Shown: positions 55,804-64,000, counted from the first letter of the stretch. The stretch: 64,000 nucleotides of DNA from Mesorhizobium opportunistum WSM2075 (GCF_000176035.2 NC_015675.1:3662001-3726000), one strand, 5' to 3'. Notes: generated by a model not told the origin, from the sequence alone. Numbers and translations: made by a program.

Positions 55804-56354
55804 CATACCAATTCTGTCTCGGTCAATACGAAGCGCAGCCGCGCTTCGACTGGCGCCAGGGGCAGCGGAACCAGTTCATAACCCAATTCCCCGTAGACGC
55901 CGACCAGCGCATGATAGGTGCGCTCGGCCTCGTCGAGCGTCTGCTTGCGCTCTTCATCCTGCGCGAAGATTTCCGGCCAAGGCGGGGCGACGAAGACGCG
56001 CGGGCTGTAGCGGAAGTGCTTGGTGGCGGCGCTGACGTGCTCTGGCACCGGCAAGCCGATCAGCCGGAGATAGCCAAGCGTGTCGGGCACGCCGCGATCG
56101 AAGAAGACCGGCCCCTTCTGTTCGATCGCGTGCCGATACGAGCGCATCTCCCATGACAGCATCAGTTCGGCGAACAGGGCGCGATCGTGCCAGGGCAGGG
56201 CGGATCCACCGATGGCCGACTGGTCGCGGATGATGCCACGCCCGGCCTCGATGGATGTCGCATAGCCTGCCTGACGTAAGGCTTCGATCAGGGTGGTCTT
56301 GCCGGAACCGGGACCGCCGGTCAGCACGAAGAATCGATCCGAATCGTTTTGCAT
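55803..56354 (-). CDS. AAA_28-type ATPase, small P-loop protein
   Basis: A 183-residue protein with Walker A in FFVLTGGPGSGKTTLIEAL and a Walker-B-like GPVFFDRGVPDTLGYL. The size and the EAGRGIIRDQ segment fit the AAA_28 group of kinase-like NTPases. Substrate unknown. I start at MQNDSDRF (56354); the longer frame adds 20 residues of poor character. It lies downstream of the tmRNA gene on the same strand. Confidence 0.82.
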   Translation of the reverse strand: MQNDSDRFFVLTGGPGSGKTTLIEALRQAGYATSIEAGRGIIRDQSAIGGSALPWHDRALFAELMLSWEMRSYRHAIEQKGPVFFDRGVPDTLGYLRLIGLPVPEHVSAATKHFRYSPRVFVAPPWPEIFAQDEERKQTLDEAERTYHALVGVYGELGYELVPLPLAPVEARLRFVLTETELV

Positions 56355-56492
56355 TTTTTTGCCTATGGGAGAGAGGCACCTGGCGCCACGGCTCGGGTCA
56401 CGCGGGCCGTACAAGGGCCGGCGCGGACTTGCCGTTGCGCGTGTCGTATGTCGAGAGGGGAGAAGTGGAGGTTTCTGTTGCCAGGTACCTCC

Positions 56493-56790
56493 GAACCCCG
56501 CCTAGAAGTGCGAACCCCTAGGGCTTGATTTGAAGCTATCGCACTGCATTAAGCAGCGAGACGTGCTTCCGCATAGTTGTCGTTGGCAACTATAAGTTTA
56601 GCCCGATGACGGTGGTACAATGCCGGGCAAAAGTACGATCTTTACACCTTCGTCGATCCTATTTCGCCCCCAGCAAAAACCGCTCTGTCCTGAACAGCGG
56701 CTTTTGGTGGAGGCGCCGGGTACCGCCCCCGGGTCCGAACGGCTTATTTCATCGCCCATTTATCGCCATAGTCGGTCAAGCCGACAAACC
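56493..56790 (-). ncRNA. ssrA: Two-piece (circularly permuted) transfer-messenger RNA
   Basis: On the minus strand 56587-56549 encodes the tag ANDNYAEARLAA and stop TAA. The acceptor piece ends CGCCTCCACCA (end at 56705). The coding piece starts GGGGGCG at 56671, which pairs over 7 bp (one G-U) with CGCCTCC to form the acceptor stem. The order acceptor piece, spacer, coding piece is the permuted arrangement of alphaproteobacteria. The spacer 56672-56704 folds into a hairpin and is presumably removed. A CCTAG/CTAGG hairpin follows the tag. The outer ends are approximate. tmRNA rescues stalled ribosomes; its tag is recognised by ClpXP with SspB. Confidence 0.92.
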
Positions 56791-56992
56791 GAATATAGGG
56801 GGCTGCCGCCAGAAATGAAAGGGCGCAATGGTGCTTTGTCGGTGTGTCAAATCGCGACGCCCGAGGGTTGACTTGGGCACGGTCTCAACCGAAGCTTTGC
56901 CGCGGTGAGGAGTTATCGACCAAGCGCACAGATTGCGAAGCGCGCCACAGCCCTCATCGATCGGATCGGTGGCGCCGACGAGGGGAATTTTG

Positions 56993-57304
56993 ATGGCCGA
57001 CTATCTTGCGGATGTGAAGAAGTATGACACCGCGGCAAACGCCGCCGCGGTCGAAAAGATCGTCAAGCACCTTGGCATCGCGCTGAGAAACCGCGATTCC
57101 TCGCTGGTGTCCTGCACGGACCCGAAGGAACTCGAACGCGTCCGGGAGAGCTGGGTCGCCAAGAAACTCGGCGTCAGCGATGCCGCGAAAGCCGACGCCG
57201 CGATCCAGAAGACCTGCACGGCGATGCACGCGGACAACACCAAGAGCCGCGTGACCTTCTACTATCTGGTGGCCAAGGATCTGGGCAAGCTCGGCTCGCT
57301 CTGA
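56993..57304 (+). CDS. DUF2853 family protein
   Basis: A 103-residue helical protein (MADYLADVKKYDTAANAAAV, WVAKKLGVSD, VTFYYLVAKDLGKL) matching DUF2853. GAGGGGAA is upstream of the ATG; the longer frame to 56933 has no ribosome site. Function unknown. It lies about 200 bp from the tmRNA gene, divergent. Confidence 0.85.
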   Translation: MADYLADVKKYDTAANAAAVEKIVKHLGIALRNRDSSLVSCTDPKELERVRESWVAKKLGVSDAAKADAAIQKTCTAMHADNTKSRVTFYYLVAKDLGKLGSL

Positions 57305-57375
57305 CGATCGCACCAACTGGCTGACGCGGGGCTGGGCAGTCGGTTCAGGTTGACCTTCACTTCACCAGGCGTCAG

Positions 57376-57554
57376 CGCCGCCCCTCATCTGGCTGCCGCC
57401 ATCTTCTCCCCGTATAGTGACGGGGAGAAGGGCGCTGTCTTTGACGTTTTCGCCAATCTCGAGCGTTGTAAGTAGGGCGCCAGCGTTGCGGCCAGCACCT
57501 TTCTCCCCGTCACTATACGGGGAGAAATGCCCGGCAGGGCAATGAGGGGCGGCA
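57376..57554. repeat. Long inverted repeat with TTCTCCCCGT arms, second full copy
   Basis: Outer ends GCCGCCCCTCATCTGGC and GGGCAATGAGGGGCGGC are inverted, with arms TTCTCCCCGTATAGTGACGG (then GGAGAA) and TTCTCCCCGTCACTATACGG (then GGAGAA). The middle about 70 bp differs from the copy at 38234. It fills most of the 356-bp gap between DUF2853 and thyA; no gene was seen there. Confidence 0.88.
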
Positions 57555-57660
57555 CAAACGCTGGGAAGAATGGTGGTGCAAGCGACGCCCGTCGTTTTGC
57601 TGTGTTCGACGGGCTGTCCGGCAGCTATAATGCCTGCACACTCGAATCGAGCCGGAACCG

Positions 57661-58455
57661 ATGCGCCAGTATCTCGACCTCTTGCAGCATGTGCTGGAAA
57701 ACGGCGCCGATCGCGGCGACCGCACGGGCACCGGCACGCGTTCCGTCTTCGGCTACCAGATGCGTTTCGATTTGGCGCGCGGCTTCCCGGTCACCACCAC
57801 CAAGAAGCTGCACCTGAAGTCGATCATCCATGAACTGCTGTGGTTCCTGGCCGGCGACACCAATATCAAATACCTGACTGACAACGGCGTTTCCATCTGG
57901 GACGAATGGGCCGACGAGAATGGCGACCTCGGTCCGGTCTATGGCAAGCAATGGCGCTCCTGGCCGGACGGCCATGGCGGCTCGATCGACCAGATCGCGA
58001 ATCTTTTGAAGGAGATACGCCGCAATCCTCAATCGCGGCGACTGATCGTCTCAGCCTGGAATCCGGCCGAGGTCGAGGCCATGGCGCTGCCGCCGTGCCA
58101 CTGCATGTTCCAGTTCTACGTGTCCGAGGGCCGGCTTTCCTGCCAACTCTATCAGCGCTCCGCCGACATCTTCCTCGGTGTTCCCTTCAACATCGCTTCC
58201 TATGCCTTGCTGACGCTGATGGTGGCGCAGGTGACCGGGCTGAAGCCGGGTGATTTCGTCCACACGCTGGGTGACGCGCATCTCTACTCCAACCATTTCG
58301 AGCAGGCGCGCGAGCAGTTGCGGCGCACGCCGAGGGCGCTGCCGACAATGTGGATCAACCCGGAGGTGAAGGACCTGTTCGCCTTCCGCTTCGAGGATTT
58401 CCGGCTGGAAAACTACGTCGCCGACGCGTCGATCAAGGCGCCCATCGCGGTCTGA
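57661..58455 (+). CDS. thyA: Thymidylate synthase
   Basis: A 264-residue enzyme that converts dUMP to dTMP using methylene-tetrahydrofolate. The catalytic cysteine is in [14 protein letters not shown], with the dUMP-binding [20 protein letters not shown] and the C-terminal IKAPIAV. Full-length for the E. coli-like short type. Dihydrofolate produced is recycled by FolA, whose probable gene starts at the right edge of the window. Confidence 0.97.
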   Translation: MRQYLDLLQHVLENGADRGDRTGTGTRSVFGYQMRFDLARGFPVTTTKKLHLKSIIHELLWFLAGDTNIKYLTDNGVSIWDEWADENGDLGPVYGKQWRSWPDGHGGSIDQIANLLKEIRRNPQSRRLIVSAWNPAEVEAMALPPCHCMFQFYVSEGRLSCQLYQRSADIFLGVPFNIASYALLTLMVAQVTGLKPGDFVHTLGDAHLYSNHFEQAREQLRRTPRALPTMWINPEVKDLFAFRFEDFRLENYVADASIKAPIAV

Positions 58456-58464
58456 ACCGCGGCT

Positions 58465-58674
58465 TCAATCTACTCCGACCATCACGTCCGAGGCCTTGAC
58501 CACGGCGTAGGCCTGCTTGCCTTTTTCGAGCTTCAGGTCGGTAACGGCCTCGTTGGTGATCGAGGCGGTGACGATGGCGCCGCCGCCGATGTCGATCCTG
58601 ACGTGCGAGGTGGTGGCGCCTTTGGCGATCTCGGTGATGGTTCCCTTGAGGATATTGCGAGCGCTGATCTTCAT
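58465..58674 (-). CDS. mop: Molbindin (Mop), TOBE-domain molybdate-binding protein
   Basis: A 69-residue single TOBE domain starting MKISARNILKGTITEIAKGA with TSHVRIDIGGGAIVTASIT, the molbindin pattern. Such proteins form hexamers that store molybdate. Divergent from modABC, sharing the upstream region that has a ModE-like dyad. Convergent with thyA 9 bp away. Confidence 0.9.
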   Translation of the reverse strand: MKISARNILKGTITEIAKGATTSHVRIDIGGGAIVTASITNEAVTDLKLEKGKQAYAVVKASDVMVGVD

Positions 58675-58752
58675 CGAAGGTCCTTTCCAAGTCTTTTCTT
58701 TGCCCGTTTTACCAGAACAATCGATATCGGGAAGGATGTCGGGCCTTCCCTT

Positions 58753-58774
58753 GTTATATTCATGCGGATATATC
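58753..58774 (+). promoter_or_regulatory. ModE-like operator candidate
   Basis: GTTATAT-TCATGCGG-ATATATC is an imperfect dyad (one mismatch) that resembles the molybdate operators of the ModE family. It lies between the divergent mop and modA genes, 49 bp upstream of modA. Confidence 0.55.
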
Positions 58775-58822
58775 GGTTGTCAGGCCTTGAGCCGCACGGA
58801 TTTCAAACCAGGGAGAGTTTCG

Positions 58823-59617
58823 ATGAAGCGCAAAGGTCTGGGGTTGCGGGCGATCGCCATTGGCGGTTTCGCGGCGGCGTTGATGGCGGCGGTGCCAATA
58901 GCGCACGCGGAAGACAAGGTCGTGGTGTTTGCGGCCGCCAGCCTCAAGGACGCGCTCGACGCGGTGAACAAGGCCTGCGAGGCCGATGTCGGCGAGGCCG
59001 CGACCGTCTCTTATGCCGCAAGCTCGGCGCTGGCCAAGCAGATCGAGGGCGGGGCGCCGGCCGATGTCTTCATCTCGGCCGACCTCGACTGGATGAAATA
59101 TCTCTCCGACAAGAAGCTGATCAAGCCCGACACCGAATTGAAGCTGCTCGGCAACGAGATCGTGCTGGTGGCGCCGAAGGATTCGACTGCTAAAACCAAG
59201 ATCGAGAAGGGGTTTGGCTTCGCCAGGCTGGTTGGCGACGGCAAGCTCGCCATGGGTGACGTCAAGGCGGTGCCGGCCGGCAAATACGGCAAGGCGGCGC
59301 TGGAATCGCTCGGTGTCTGGTCTTCGGTCGAGGGCAAGGTGGCGCAGGCCGAGAATGTGCGTGCGGCGCTGAAGCTGGTTTCGACGGGCGAAGCGGCTTT
59401 CGGCATCGTCTATGCCACCGACGCGCATGCCGAAAAGGGCGTCAAGGTGGTCGGTACCTTCCCGGAGGATTCGCATCCGCCGATCATCTATCCGGTTGCC
59501 CAGACCGCCGATTCGAAGGACAAGGATACGACGGCCTTCCTGAAATGCCTGCAATCCGCCAAAGCCGGCGCGCTTTTCAAGGAGCAGGGCTTCACCGTGC
59601 TCACGCCGAGCAACTGA
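58823..59617 (+). CDS. modA: Molybdate ABC transporter substrate-binding protein
   Basis: A 264-residue periplasmic protein with a signal peptide (GGFAAALMAAVPIAHAED). VVVFAAASLKDALDAVNKAC, SYAASSALAKQIEGGAPADV and FISADLDWM are the canonical ModA ligand-binding segments. It binds molybdate or tungstate. GGGAGAG is upstream of the ATG. First gene of modABC. Confidence 0.95.
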   Translation: MKRKGLGLRAIAIGGFAAALMAAVPIAHAEDKVVVFAAASLKDALDAVNKACEADVGEAATVSYAASSALAKQIEGGAPADVFISADLDWMKYLSDKKLIKPDTELKLLGNEIVLVAPKDSTAKTKIEKGFGFARLVGDGKLAMGDVKAVPAGKYGKAALESLGVWSSVEGKVAQAENVRAALKLVSTGEAAFGIVYATDAHAEKGVKVVGTFPEDSHPPIIYPVAQTADSKDKDTTAFLKCLQSAKAGALFKEQGFTVLTPSN

Positions 59618-59643
59618 CTCTGAAAAGGCCCTGAAATCGCAAT

Positions 59644-60348
59644 ATGAACTGGCTGCTGGACCTCACTCCCGACGAATGGAATGCGGTCCGGCTGTCGATC
59701 AAGGTGGCGACGGTGGCGATGCTCGCCAGCCTGCCGCCCGGCATATTGATCGCGCTTGTGCTTGCGCGGGGAGAATTCTGGGGCAAGACGCTGCTCAACG
59801 GGCTGGTGCACCTGCCGCTGATCCTGCCGCCAGTGGTGACAGGCTATCTGCTGCTTTTGACTTTCGGCAAACGCGGGCCGGCCGGCGCCTTCCTAGCCGA
59901 GCATTTCGGCATTGTTTTCTCCTTCCGCTGGACGGGTGCGGCTCTTGCTTGCGGCGTCATGGGCTTTCCCCTGATGGTGCGGGCGATCCGTCTGTCGATC
60001 CAAGCGGTGGACAGCAGAATCGAGGCGGCGGCAGGGACGCTCGGCGCCAATCCGTTGTGGGTGTTCGCCACCATCACGCTGCCGCTGATCCTGCCCGGGC
60101 TGATCGCCGGCGCGATCCTTTCCTTCGCCAAGGCGATGGGCGAGTTCGGCGCGACGATCACCTTCGTCTCCAACATCCCCAACGAGACACAGACGCTGCC
60201 TTCAGCGATCTACACCTTCACGCAGGTGCCCGGCGGCGATGAGGGAGCGCTGCGGCTGACGCTGATCTCGATCGTTATCTCGATGGCGGCGCTCGTCGCC
60301 TCGGAAGTGCTGGCGCGGCGCGTCGGCCGGCGGATGGATATCGAATGA
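59644..60348 (+). CDS. modB: Molybdate ABC transporter permease
   Basis: A 234-residue membrane protein with about five helices. The cytoplasmic loop AAGTLGANPLWVFATITLPL is the EAA motif that contacts ModC, and the AKAMGEFGATITFVSNI segment is typical of ModB. The stop overlaps modC (ATGA). Confidence 0.95.
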   Translation: MNWLLDLTPDEWNAVRLSIKVATVAMLASLPPGILIALVLARGEFWGKTLLNGLVHLPLILPPVVTGYLLLLTFGKRGPAGAFLAEHFGIVFSFRWTGAALACGVMGFPLMVRAIRLSIQAVDSRIEAAAGTLGANPLWVFATITLPLILPGLIAGAILSFAKAMGEFGATITFVSNIPNETQTLPSAIYTFTQVPGGDEGALRLTLISIVISMAALVASEVLARRVGRRMDIE

Positions 60349-61457
60349 GCGTCCTCGTCGACATCGGCCACCGGCTCGGCGATTTCGCCATCGACGCCCG
60401 CTTCGAGAGCGCCGGGCGGCTGACGGCGCTGTTCGGCCCGTCCGGTTCGGGCAAGACGACGCTGATCAACATGATCGCCGGCCTGATCCGGCCCGGCAAG
60501 GGGCGCATCGAGGTCGACGGCCGCGTGCTGGTCGACACGGATGCCGGCATTTTCGTGCCGAGGCACGGGCGCCGCATCGGCATGGTGTTCCAGGATGCGC
60601 GGCTGTTTCCGCATATGAGCGTGGCCGGCAATCTGCGCTATGGCCGCTGGTTCACGCCGGCTGGCGAGCGCTACGCCGACATGGAAGCGGTTGTCGACCT
60701 GCTCGGCATCGCTCCGCTTCTGGACAGGCGGCCGGCAAAGCTGTCGGGCGGCGAGAGACAGCGCGTGGCGATCGGCCGGGCGCTGCTGGCCAGCCCCAGG
60801 CTGCTGCTCATGGATGAGCCGCTGGCTTCGCTGGACGAGGCGCGCAAGGCCGAGATCCTGCCCTATATCGAGCGGCTGCGCGACGAGACGAAGATTCCAA
60901 TCGTCTATGTCAGCCATTCGATCGTCGAAGTGGCGCGGCTGGCCAGCGATGTGGTGACGCTGGCGCAAGGCAAGGTCGTTGCCAGCGGCCCGACCGAGGC
61001 CGTCATGCAAAGGCTCGACCTGCTGCCCGCGGAAGAGCGCGGCGAGGGCGGCGCCGTGCTCGACACGAAGGTGCTGCGCCATGACGAGGCTTTCGGCATG
61101 ACCGTGCTCGGCTCGGCCGCCGGCGAGATCCGCGTGCCGCGACTGGCCGTGACGGCAGGAGCTCCGGTGCGCATCCGCATCCGCGCCCGCGACGTCATGA
61201 TCGCCACCGAACAACCCAAGGGCCTCAGCGCGCTCAACATCCTGCCCGGAACGATCGTGGCGATCAGCCCGGGCGAGGGGCCGGCGGTCGAGGTCGGCAT
61301 CGACTGCAATGGCGCAACGGTGCTTGCCCGCATCACCGAGCAGTCGCGGCAGGCGCTGAAGCTGCGGCTGGGCGGCAAGGTTTTCGCGGTGGTCAAGACG
61401 GTGAGCTTCGATCGGGCCAACACCAGCGCCGGTTTGCCGTTCGAGGTCGATGGCTGA
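60345..61457 (+). CDS. modC: Molybdate ABC transporter ATP-binding protein
   Basis: A 370-residue ATPase. Walker A GPSGSGKTTLINM, signature LSGGERQRVAIGRALL, Walker B LLLMDEPLASLDEA, then a C-terminal molybdate-binding TOBE domain (ALNILPGTIVAISPGEG ... KLRLGGKVFAVVKTVSF), which can inhibit transport when cell molybdate is high. Length fits ModC. Confidence 0.95.
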   Translation: MSVLVDIGHRLGDFAIDARFESAGRLTALFGPSGSGKTTLINMIAGLIRPGKGRIEVDGRVLVDTDAGIFVPRHGRRIGMVFQDARLFPHMSVAGNLRYGRWFTPAGERYADMEAVVDLLGIAPLLDRRPAKLSGGERQRVAIGRALLASPRLLLMDEPLASLDEARKAEILPYIERLRDETKIPIVYVSHSIVEVARLASDVVTLAQGKVVASGPTEAVMQRLDLLPAEERGEGGAVLDTKVLRHDEAFGMTVLGSAAGEIRVPRLAVTAGAPVRIRIRARDVMIATEQPKGLSALNILPGTIVAISPGEGPAVEVGIDCNGATVLARITEQSRQALKLRLGGKVFAVVKTVSFDRANTSAGLPFEVDG

Positions 61458-61539
61458 CAGGCGCGGCGATCGGCGCTATGTTGATTTGGAATAGCGGTAT
61501 CACCAAGGCAAGGCTTGGGGTAATCGCGGAGGAGCAAAG

Positions 61540-61881
61540 ATGCCGTCGTTGAGCTTGCGGATAAATCTCGATCCGGACGGGCGAATTGGGCCGGGCAAGA
61601 TCGAGCTGCTGGAGCAGATCGCCTCCTTCGGCTCGATTTCGGCCGCCGCGCGCGGCATGGAGATGTCCTACAAGCATGCCTGGGACCTGGTCGAGGACAT
61701 GAACCGCGTGTTCGGCAAGCCGCTGGTTTCGGCGCAGACCGGCGGCCGCAAGGGCGGCGGCGCGCAACTGACGGCGGTCGGCCTGGCGGTGGTCAGCCGT
61801 TTCCGCGCCATCGAGCGCGCGGCGGCCACGGCGGCAGCGACGCATATGGAGGCACTGCAGGCGGAGATCGATGCTGGGTAG
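61540..61881 (+). CDS. modE: ModE-type winged-helix regulator (N-terminal domain only)
   Basis: A 113-residue LysR/ModE-type winged helix (LRINLDPDGRIGPGKIELLE, SISAAARGMEMSYKHAWDLV, GRKGGGAQLTAVGLAV). The two C-terminal molbindin domains of E. coli ModE are absent, as in many alphaproteobacterial versions. It probably represses modABC through the dyad upstream of modA, possibly sensing molybdate through Mop or another partner. Ends directly before the TAGGGCAG array. Confidence 0.85.
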   Translation: MPSLSLRINLDPDGRIGPGKIELLEQIASFGSISAAARGMEMSYKHAWDLVEDMNRVFGKPLVSAQTGGRKGGGAQLTAVGLAVVSRFRAIERAAATAAATHMEALQAEIDAG

Positions 61882-61885
61882 GTAG

Positions 61886-62043
61886 TAGGGCAGTAGGGCA
61901 GTAGGGCAGTAGGGCAGTAGGGCAGTAGGGCAGTAGGGCAGTAGGGCAGTAGGGCAGTAGGGCAGTAGGGCAGTAGGGCAGTAGGGAGGTAATTCGTAGC
62001 TGTTTTCCAGCACAAAAAATCCTTCACCTACTGCCCTACTGCC
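61886..62043. repeat. TAGGGCAG array (12 units) with an inverted pair of units
   Basis: Twelve TAGGGCAG units (61886-61981) are followed by a degenerate TAGGGAGG, about 40 bp of spacer and CTACTGCCCTACTGCC (62028-62043), which is two units in inverse orientation. The whole can fold into a hairpin. It lies between the convergent modE and cobF genes. Confidence 0.95.
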
Positions 62044-62046
62044 TTC

Positions 62047-62811
62047 CTATTCGCCCGGCTTGCGCAGCAGATACGTATCCATGATCCAGCCCTTTTGCCG
62101 GCGGGCTTCCTCGCGGGTTTGTTCGATCCTGGCGCCGACGTCACCCAGGCGGCCTGAAATGAGGATCTCATCGGGTGTGCCGAGATAGGCGCCCCAATGG
62201 ATGGTGACATCCTGGTCGGCCAGCGTGTTGAAGGCACATTTGCCGTCGAGCATGACGACGGTGCTGCCGGCATTTTCGGCCAGGCCCTCTTCGGTAAGCC
62301 TGCGGCCGGTGGTGACCAGGATGGAATCGCCAATGCGGTTCAGCGCCATTTTGTGGCTGGCCGCCAGCGCCTGGATGGCGGTGATGCCGGGGATGACTTC
62401 CAGTTCGAAGGCGACATTGCCCCTCAGCCGCACGCGCTCGAGGATGCGCAAGGCGCTGTCGTAGAGCGTGGGATCGCCCCAGATCAGGAAGGCGCCGCAG
62501 CCGTCCTCGGCGATCTCGCCGCGGATCAGGCCCTCGTAGATGGCGGCTATGGCTTCGTGCCAGTCGTCGACGGTCGAGCGGTAGGATGGCGCCGGCTCGG
62601 CGCGCACCGGCACGTCGAACTCGACGCGGCGCGACTTCGGGTTGGTGACGAAGCGGTCGCAGATCCCGCGCCGCAGGTCGGCAAGGTCGTTTTTCTTCGC
62701 GCCCTTGTCGGGAATAAACAGGACGTCCGCCCGGTTCAGGCCGGTTATGGCCTGCACGGTCATGTGGTCTGCATTGCCGGCTCCGATGCCGATGACGAGA
62801 AGCGTGCGCAT
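62047..62811 (-). CDS. cobF: Precorrin-6A synthase (deacetylating), CobF
   Basis: A 254-residue SAM-dependent tetrapyrrole methylase. The N-terminal LLVIGIGAGNADHMTVQAIT and middle FLIWGDPTLYDSALRILERV and IPGITAIQALAASH are the methylase signatures. CobF methylates C1 and removes the acetyl group in the aerobic cobalamin pathway. I start at MRTLLVIG (62811), with AGGAG 7 nt upstream, not the 28-residue longer frame. Other cob genes are not in view. Confidence 0.92.
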   Translation of the reverse strand: MRTLLVIGIGAGNADHMTVQAITGLNRADVLFIPDKGAKKNDLADLRRGICDRFVTNPKSRRVEFDVPVRAEPAPSYRSTVDDWHEAIAAIYEGLIRGEIAEDGCGAFLIWGDPTLYDSALRILERVRLRGNVAFELEVIPGITAIQALAASHKMALNRIGDSILVTTGRRLTEEGLAENAGSTVVMLDGKCAFNTLADQDVTIHWGAYLGTPDEILISGRLGDVGARIEQTREEARRQKGWIMDTYLLRKPGE

Positions 62812-62942
62812 GAAGCGAACTCCTGCCCGATCGGAGCCTGTTAGTCCAGACATCGTGGCGCGGTCATCGGATATGGAAGGGCTTTGAAACGCCACGTTGA
62901 AACGGCTAGGGTCATCGCGACATTCTCGCCGAGGGAGCTTTC

Positions 62943-63959
62943 ATGTTGCGATATATGCTGAGCGCGGTGCTGGTCTTCTCGACCGTGCCAGCCTTTGCCA
63001 ATGATTCAGTGGCCGAACTCGGCACCGGCGGCCTGATCCTGTCGCGCAGCGACGCCGTGGCGATGCAAAGCGAGGATCTGTTCATCTCGCCCGAAAAGGT
63101 GACGGTCGACTACGTCTTCCACAACAACACCGACAAGGATGTCGATGCGATCGTCGCCTTCCCGATGCCCGACATTTCCGGCAATCCCGAAGAGATGCCG
63201 GCCATTCCCGAGAACCAGAGCGACAACTTCCTTGGCTTCGAGGTGACGATCGACGGTGTCGCGGCAAAGCCGCAGCTCGAGCAGAAGGTGTTCGCGCTCG
63301 GCATCGATATCAGCGCCGATTTGAAGGCGCAGAACGTGCCGTTCAATCCGTTCGGCGACGCGGCCAAGGCGGCCCTGGCGAAGCTGCCGCAAGCGGTGGC
63401 CGACGACTGGGTCAATCGCGGCATCATCATCGAGGATACCGCCGATGACGGGAGCGGCATGAAGTCCAGCTATGCGCCGTTCTGGCAGCTGCGCTCGACC
63501 TATTGGTGGCGCTCGACCTTTCCCGCCAACAAGGACGTTCATGTCGCGCACCGCTACAAACCGAGCGTCGGCGGCACCTCTTCGGTCAGTTTTTTCAACG
63601 AGGGCCAGTTCCAGGGCGCATATGCGGCCTACAAAACCCGCTACTGCATGGACGACACGTTCGAAAAAGCGGTGCGGAAGGCTGCGAAGGACAGCCCCGA
63701 CGGCTACCCGAAATATTATGAAAGCCGCATCGCCTATATCCTGACCACGGGCGGCAACTGGGCGGCGGGCACCATCGGCAAGTTCAAGCTGACCATCGAC
63801 AAGGGCAACCCGAAGGCGCTGGTCTCGTTCTGCGGCGACAATGTCAAAAAGGTTGGGCCGACGAGCTTCGAGATGACCGCTGACGATTTCTATCCCGAGC
63901 ACGACATCGACATCCTCTTGCTTGAACCGTCGGACAGCAGCGGCGGGGACGCGAACTGA
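62943..63959 (+). CDS. DUF4424 domain protein, secreted
   Basis: A 338-residue exported protein with a signal peptide (MLSAVLVFSTVPAFAND). GGLILSRSDAVAMQSEDLFI, VDYVFHNNTDKDVDAIVAFP and WWRSTFPANKDVHVAHRYKP match DUF4424, whose role is unknown. GAGGGAGC is upstream of the ATG. The stop overlaps the start of the next gene (TGATG), so they are likely co-transcribed. Confidence 0.88.
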   Translation: MLRYMLSAVLVFSTVPAFANDSVAELGTGGLILSRSDAVAMQSEDLFISPEKVTVDYVFHNNTDKDVDAIVAFPMPDISGNPEEMPAIPENQSDNFLGFEVTIDGVAAKPQLEQKVFALGIDISADLKAQNVPFNPFGDAAKAALAKLPQAVADDWVNRGIIIEDTADDGSGMKSSYAPFWQLRSTYWWRSTFPANKDVHVAHRYKPSVGGTSSVSFFNEGQFQGAYAAYKTRYCMDDTFEKAVRKAAKDSPDGYPKYYESRIAYILTTGGNWAAGTIGKFKLTIDKGNPKALVSFCGDNVKKVGPTSFEMTADDFYPEHDIDILLLEPSDSSGGDAN

Positions 63960-64000
63960 TGCATGTCGCGATCTACGTTGCCATCGCCGAGAATGGCGTG
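63959..64000 (+). CDS. folA: Probable dihydrofolate reductase, 5' fragment
   Basis: Fourteen codons are visible, MHVAIYVAIAENGV, cut by the window edge. The pattern VAIAENGV matches the first strand of dihydrofolate reductase, and thyA upstream supports it. The ATG overlaps the DUF4424 stop. The call rests on very few residues. Confidence 0.6.
   Translation, partial: MHVAIYVAIAENGV

Noticed and set aside
56606..56871. Short plus-strand frames across the tmRNA region
   Set aside because: They cross the acceptor and coding pieces of the tmRNA and have no protein-like character.

Overview
The window looks like chromosomal DNA of an alphaproteobacterium of the order Hyphomicrobiales (Rhizobiales), most likely Mesorhizobium or a close relative. 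Evidence: GC-rich coding sequence, an SspB of the alphaproteobacterial type, a circularly permuted two-piece tmRNA, and several families of short palindromic intergenic repeats that I associate with mesorhizobial genomes. The genus is an inference from gene content and repeats, not from a search. I count about 60 protein genes, one tmRNA, and an unusually rich set of repeats. No rRNA, tRNA, CRISPR array or transposase was seen.

Layout. 1-10 kb: 3' part of ligA with a DUF2461 gene, an AzlCD amino-acid exporter, Xaa-Pro aminopeptidase, sco and prmA, CreA, an orphan phn-type hexapeptide acetyltransferase, a low-affinity iron permease and an SDR oxidoreductase. 10-17.5 kb: a 56-bp tandem repeat, a TMEM175-like channel, an SH3 protein ending in a 21-bp tandem repeat, MFS and MATE transporters, an L,D-transpeptidase and a phytase-esterase-like protein. 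17.5-22 kb: a quaternary-amine/one-carbon cluster (DMGDH-like flavoprotein plus MttB-family methyltransferase) followed by an encapsulated-ferritin-like gene with no shell gene. 22-28.2 kb: a LacI-controlled sugar operon (dehydrogenase, isomerase, substrate-binding protein, single-domain ATPase, permease) with tandem operators. 28.3-29.7 kb: an AT-rich KAP-family NTPase that looks acquired. 29.7-42.5 kb: UvrD-type helicase carrying an in-frame palindromic repeat, PQQ glucose dehydrogenase, dienelactone hydrolase, EamA exporter with a divergent Lrp regulator, thioesterase, GlcD-type oxidoreductase, an avidin-like protein and a DyP peroxidase.

42.5-50 kb: a large AsmA protein, then a roughly 2.1-kb segment bounded by 19-bp inverted repeats that holds two related membrane-anchored proteins of unknown function and abuts an 8-bp (TAGGGCAG) array, then an ECF sigma factor with its small partner. 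50-56.4 kb: MarR/ClC pair, RHH, DUF4169, sspB, TetR/Bcr pair and a small NTPase. 56.4-64 kb: ssrA (tmRNA), DUF2853, thyA, the molybdate module (mop, modABC, ModE-type regulator), a second TAGGGCAG array, cobF, DUF4424 and the start of a probable folA.

How genes work together: SspB and the tmRNA encoded here belong to one quality-control route, in which tagged peptides are delivered to ClpXP. thyA and the probable folA at the right edge both serve thymidylate/folate metabolism. Most regulators sit divergently beside their likely targets (LacI/sugar operon, Lrp/EamA, MarR/ClC, TetR/Bcr), and three of these intergenic regions contain clear dyad operators. The most unusual items are the repeat exonised inside the helicase, the inverted-repeat-bounded paralogue pair, the shell-less EncFtn gene, the avidin-like protein without a signal peptide, and the lone KAP NTPase.
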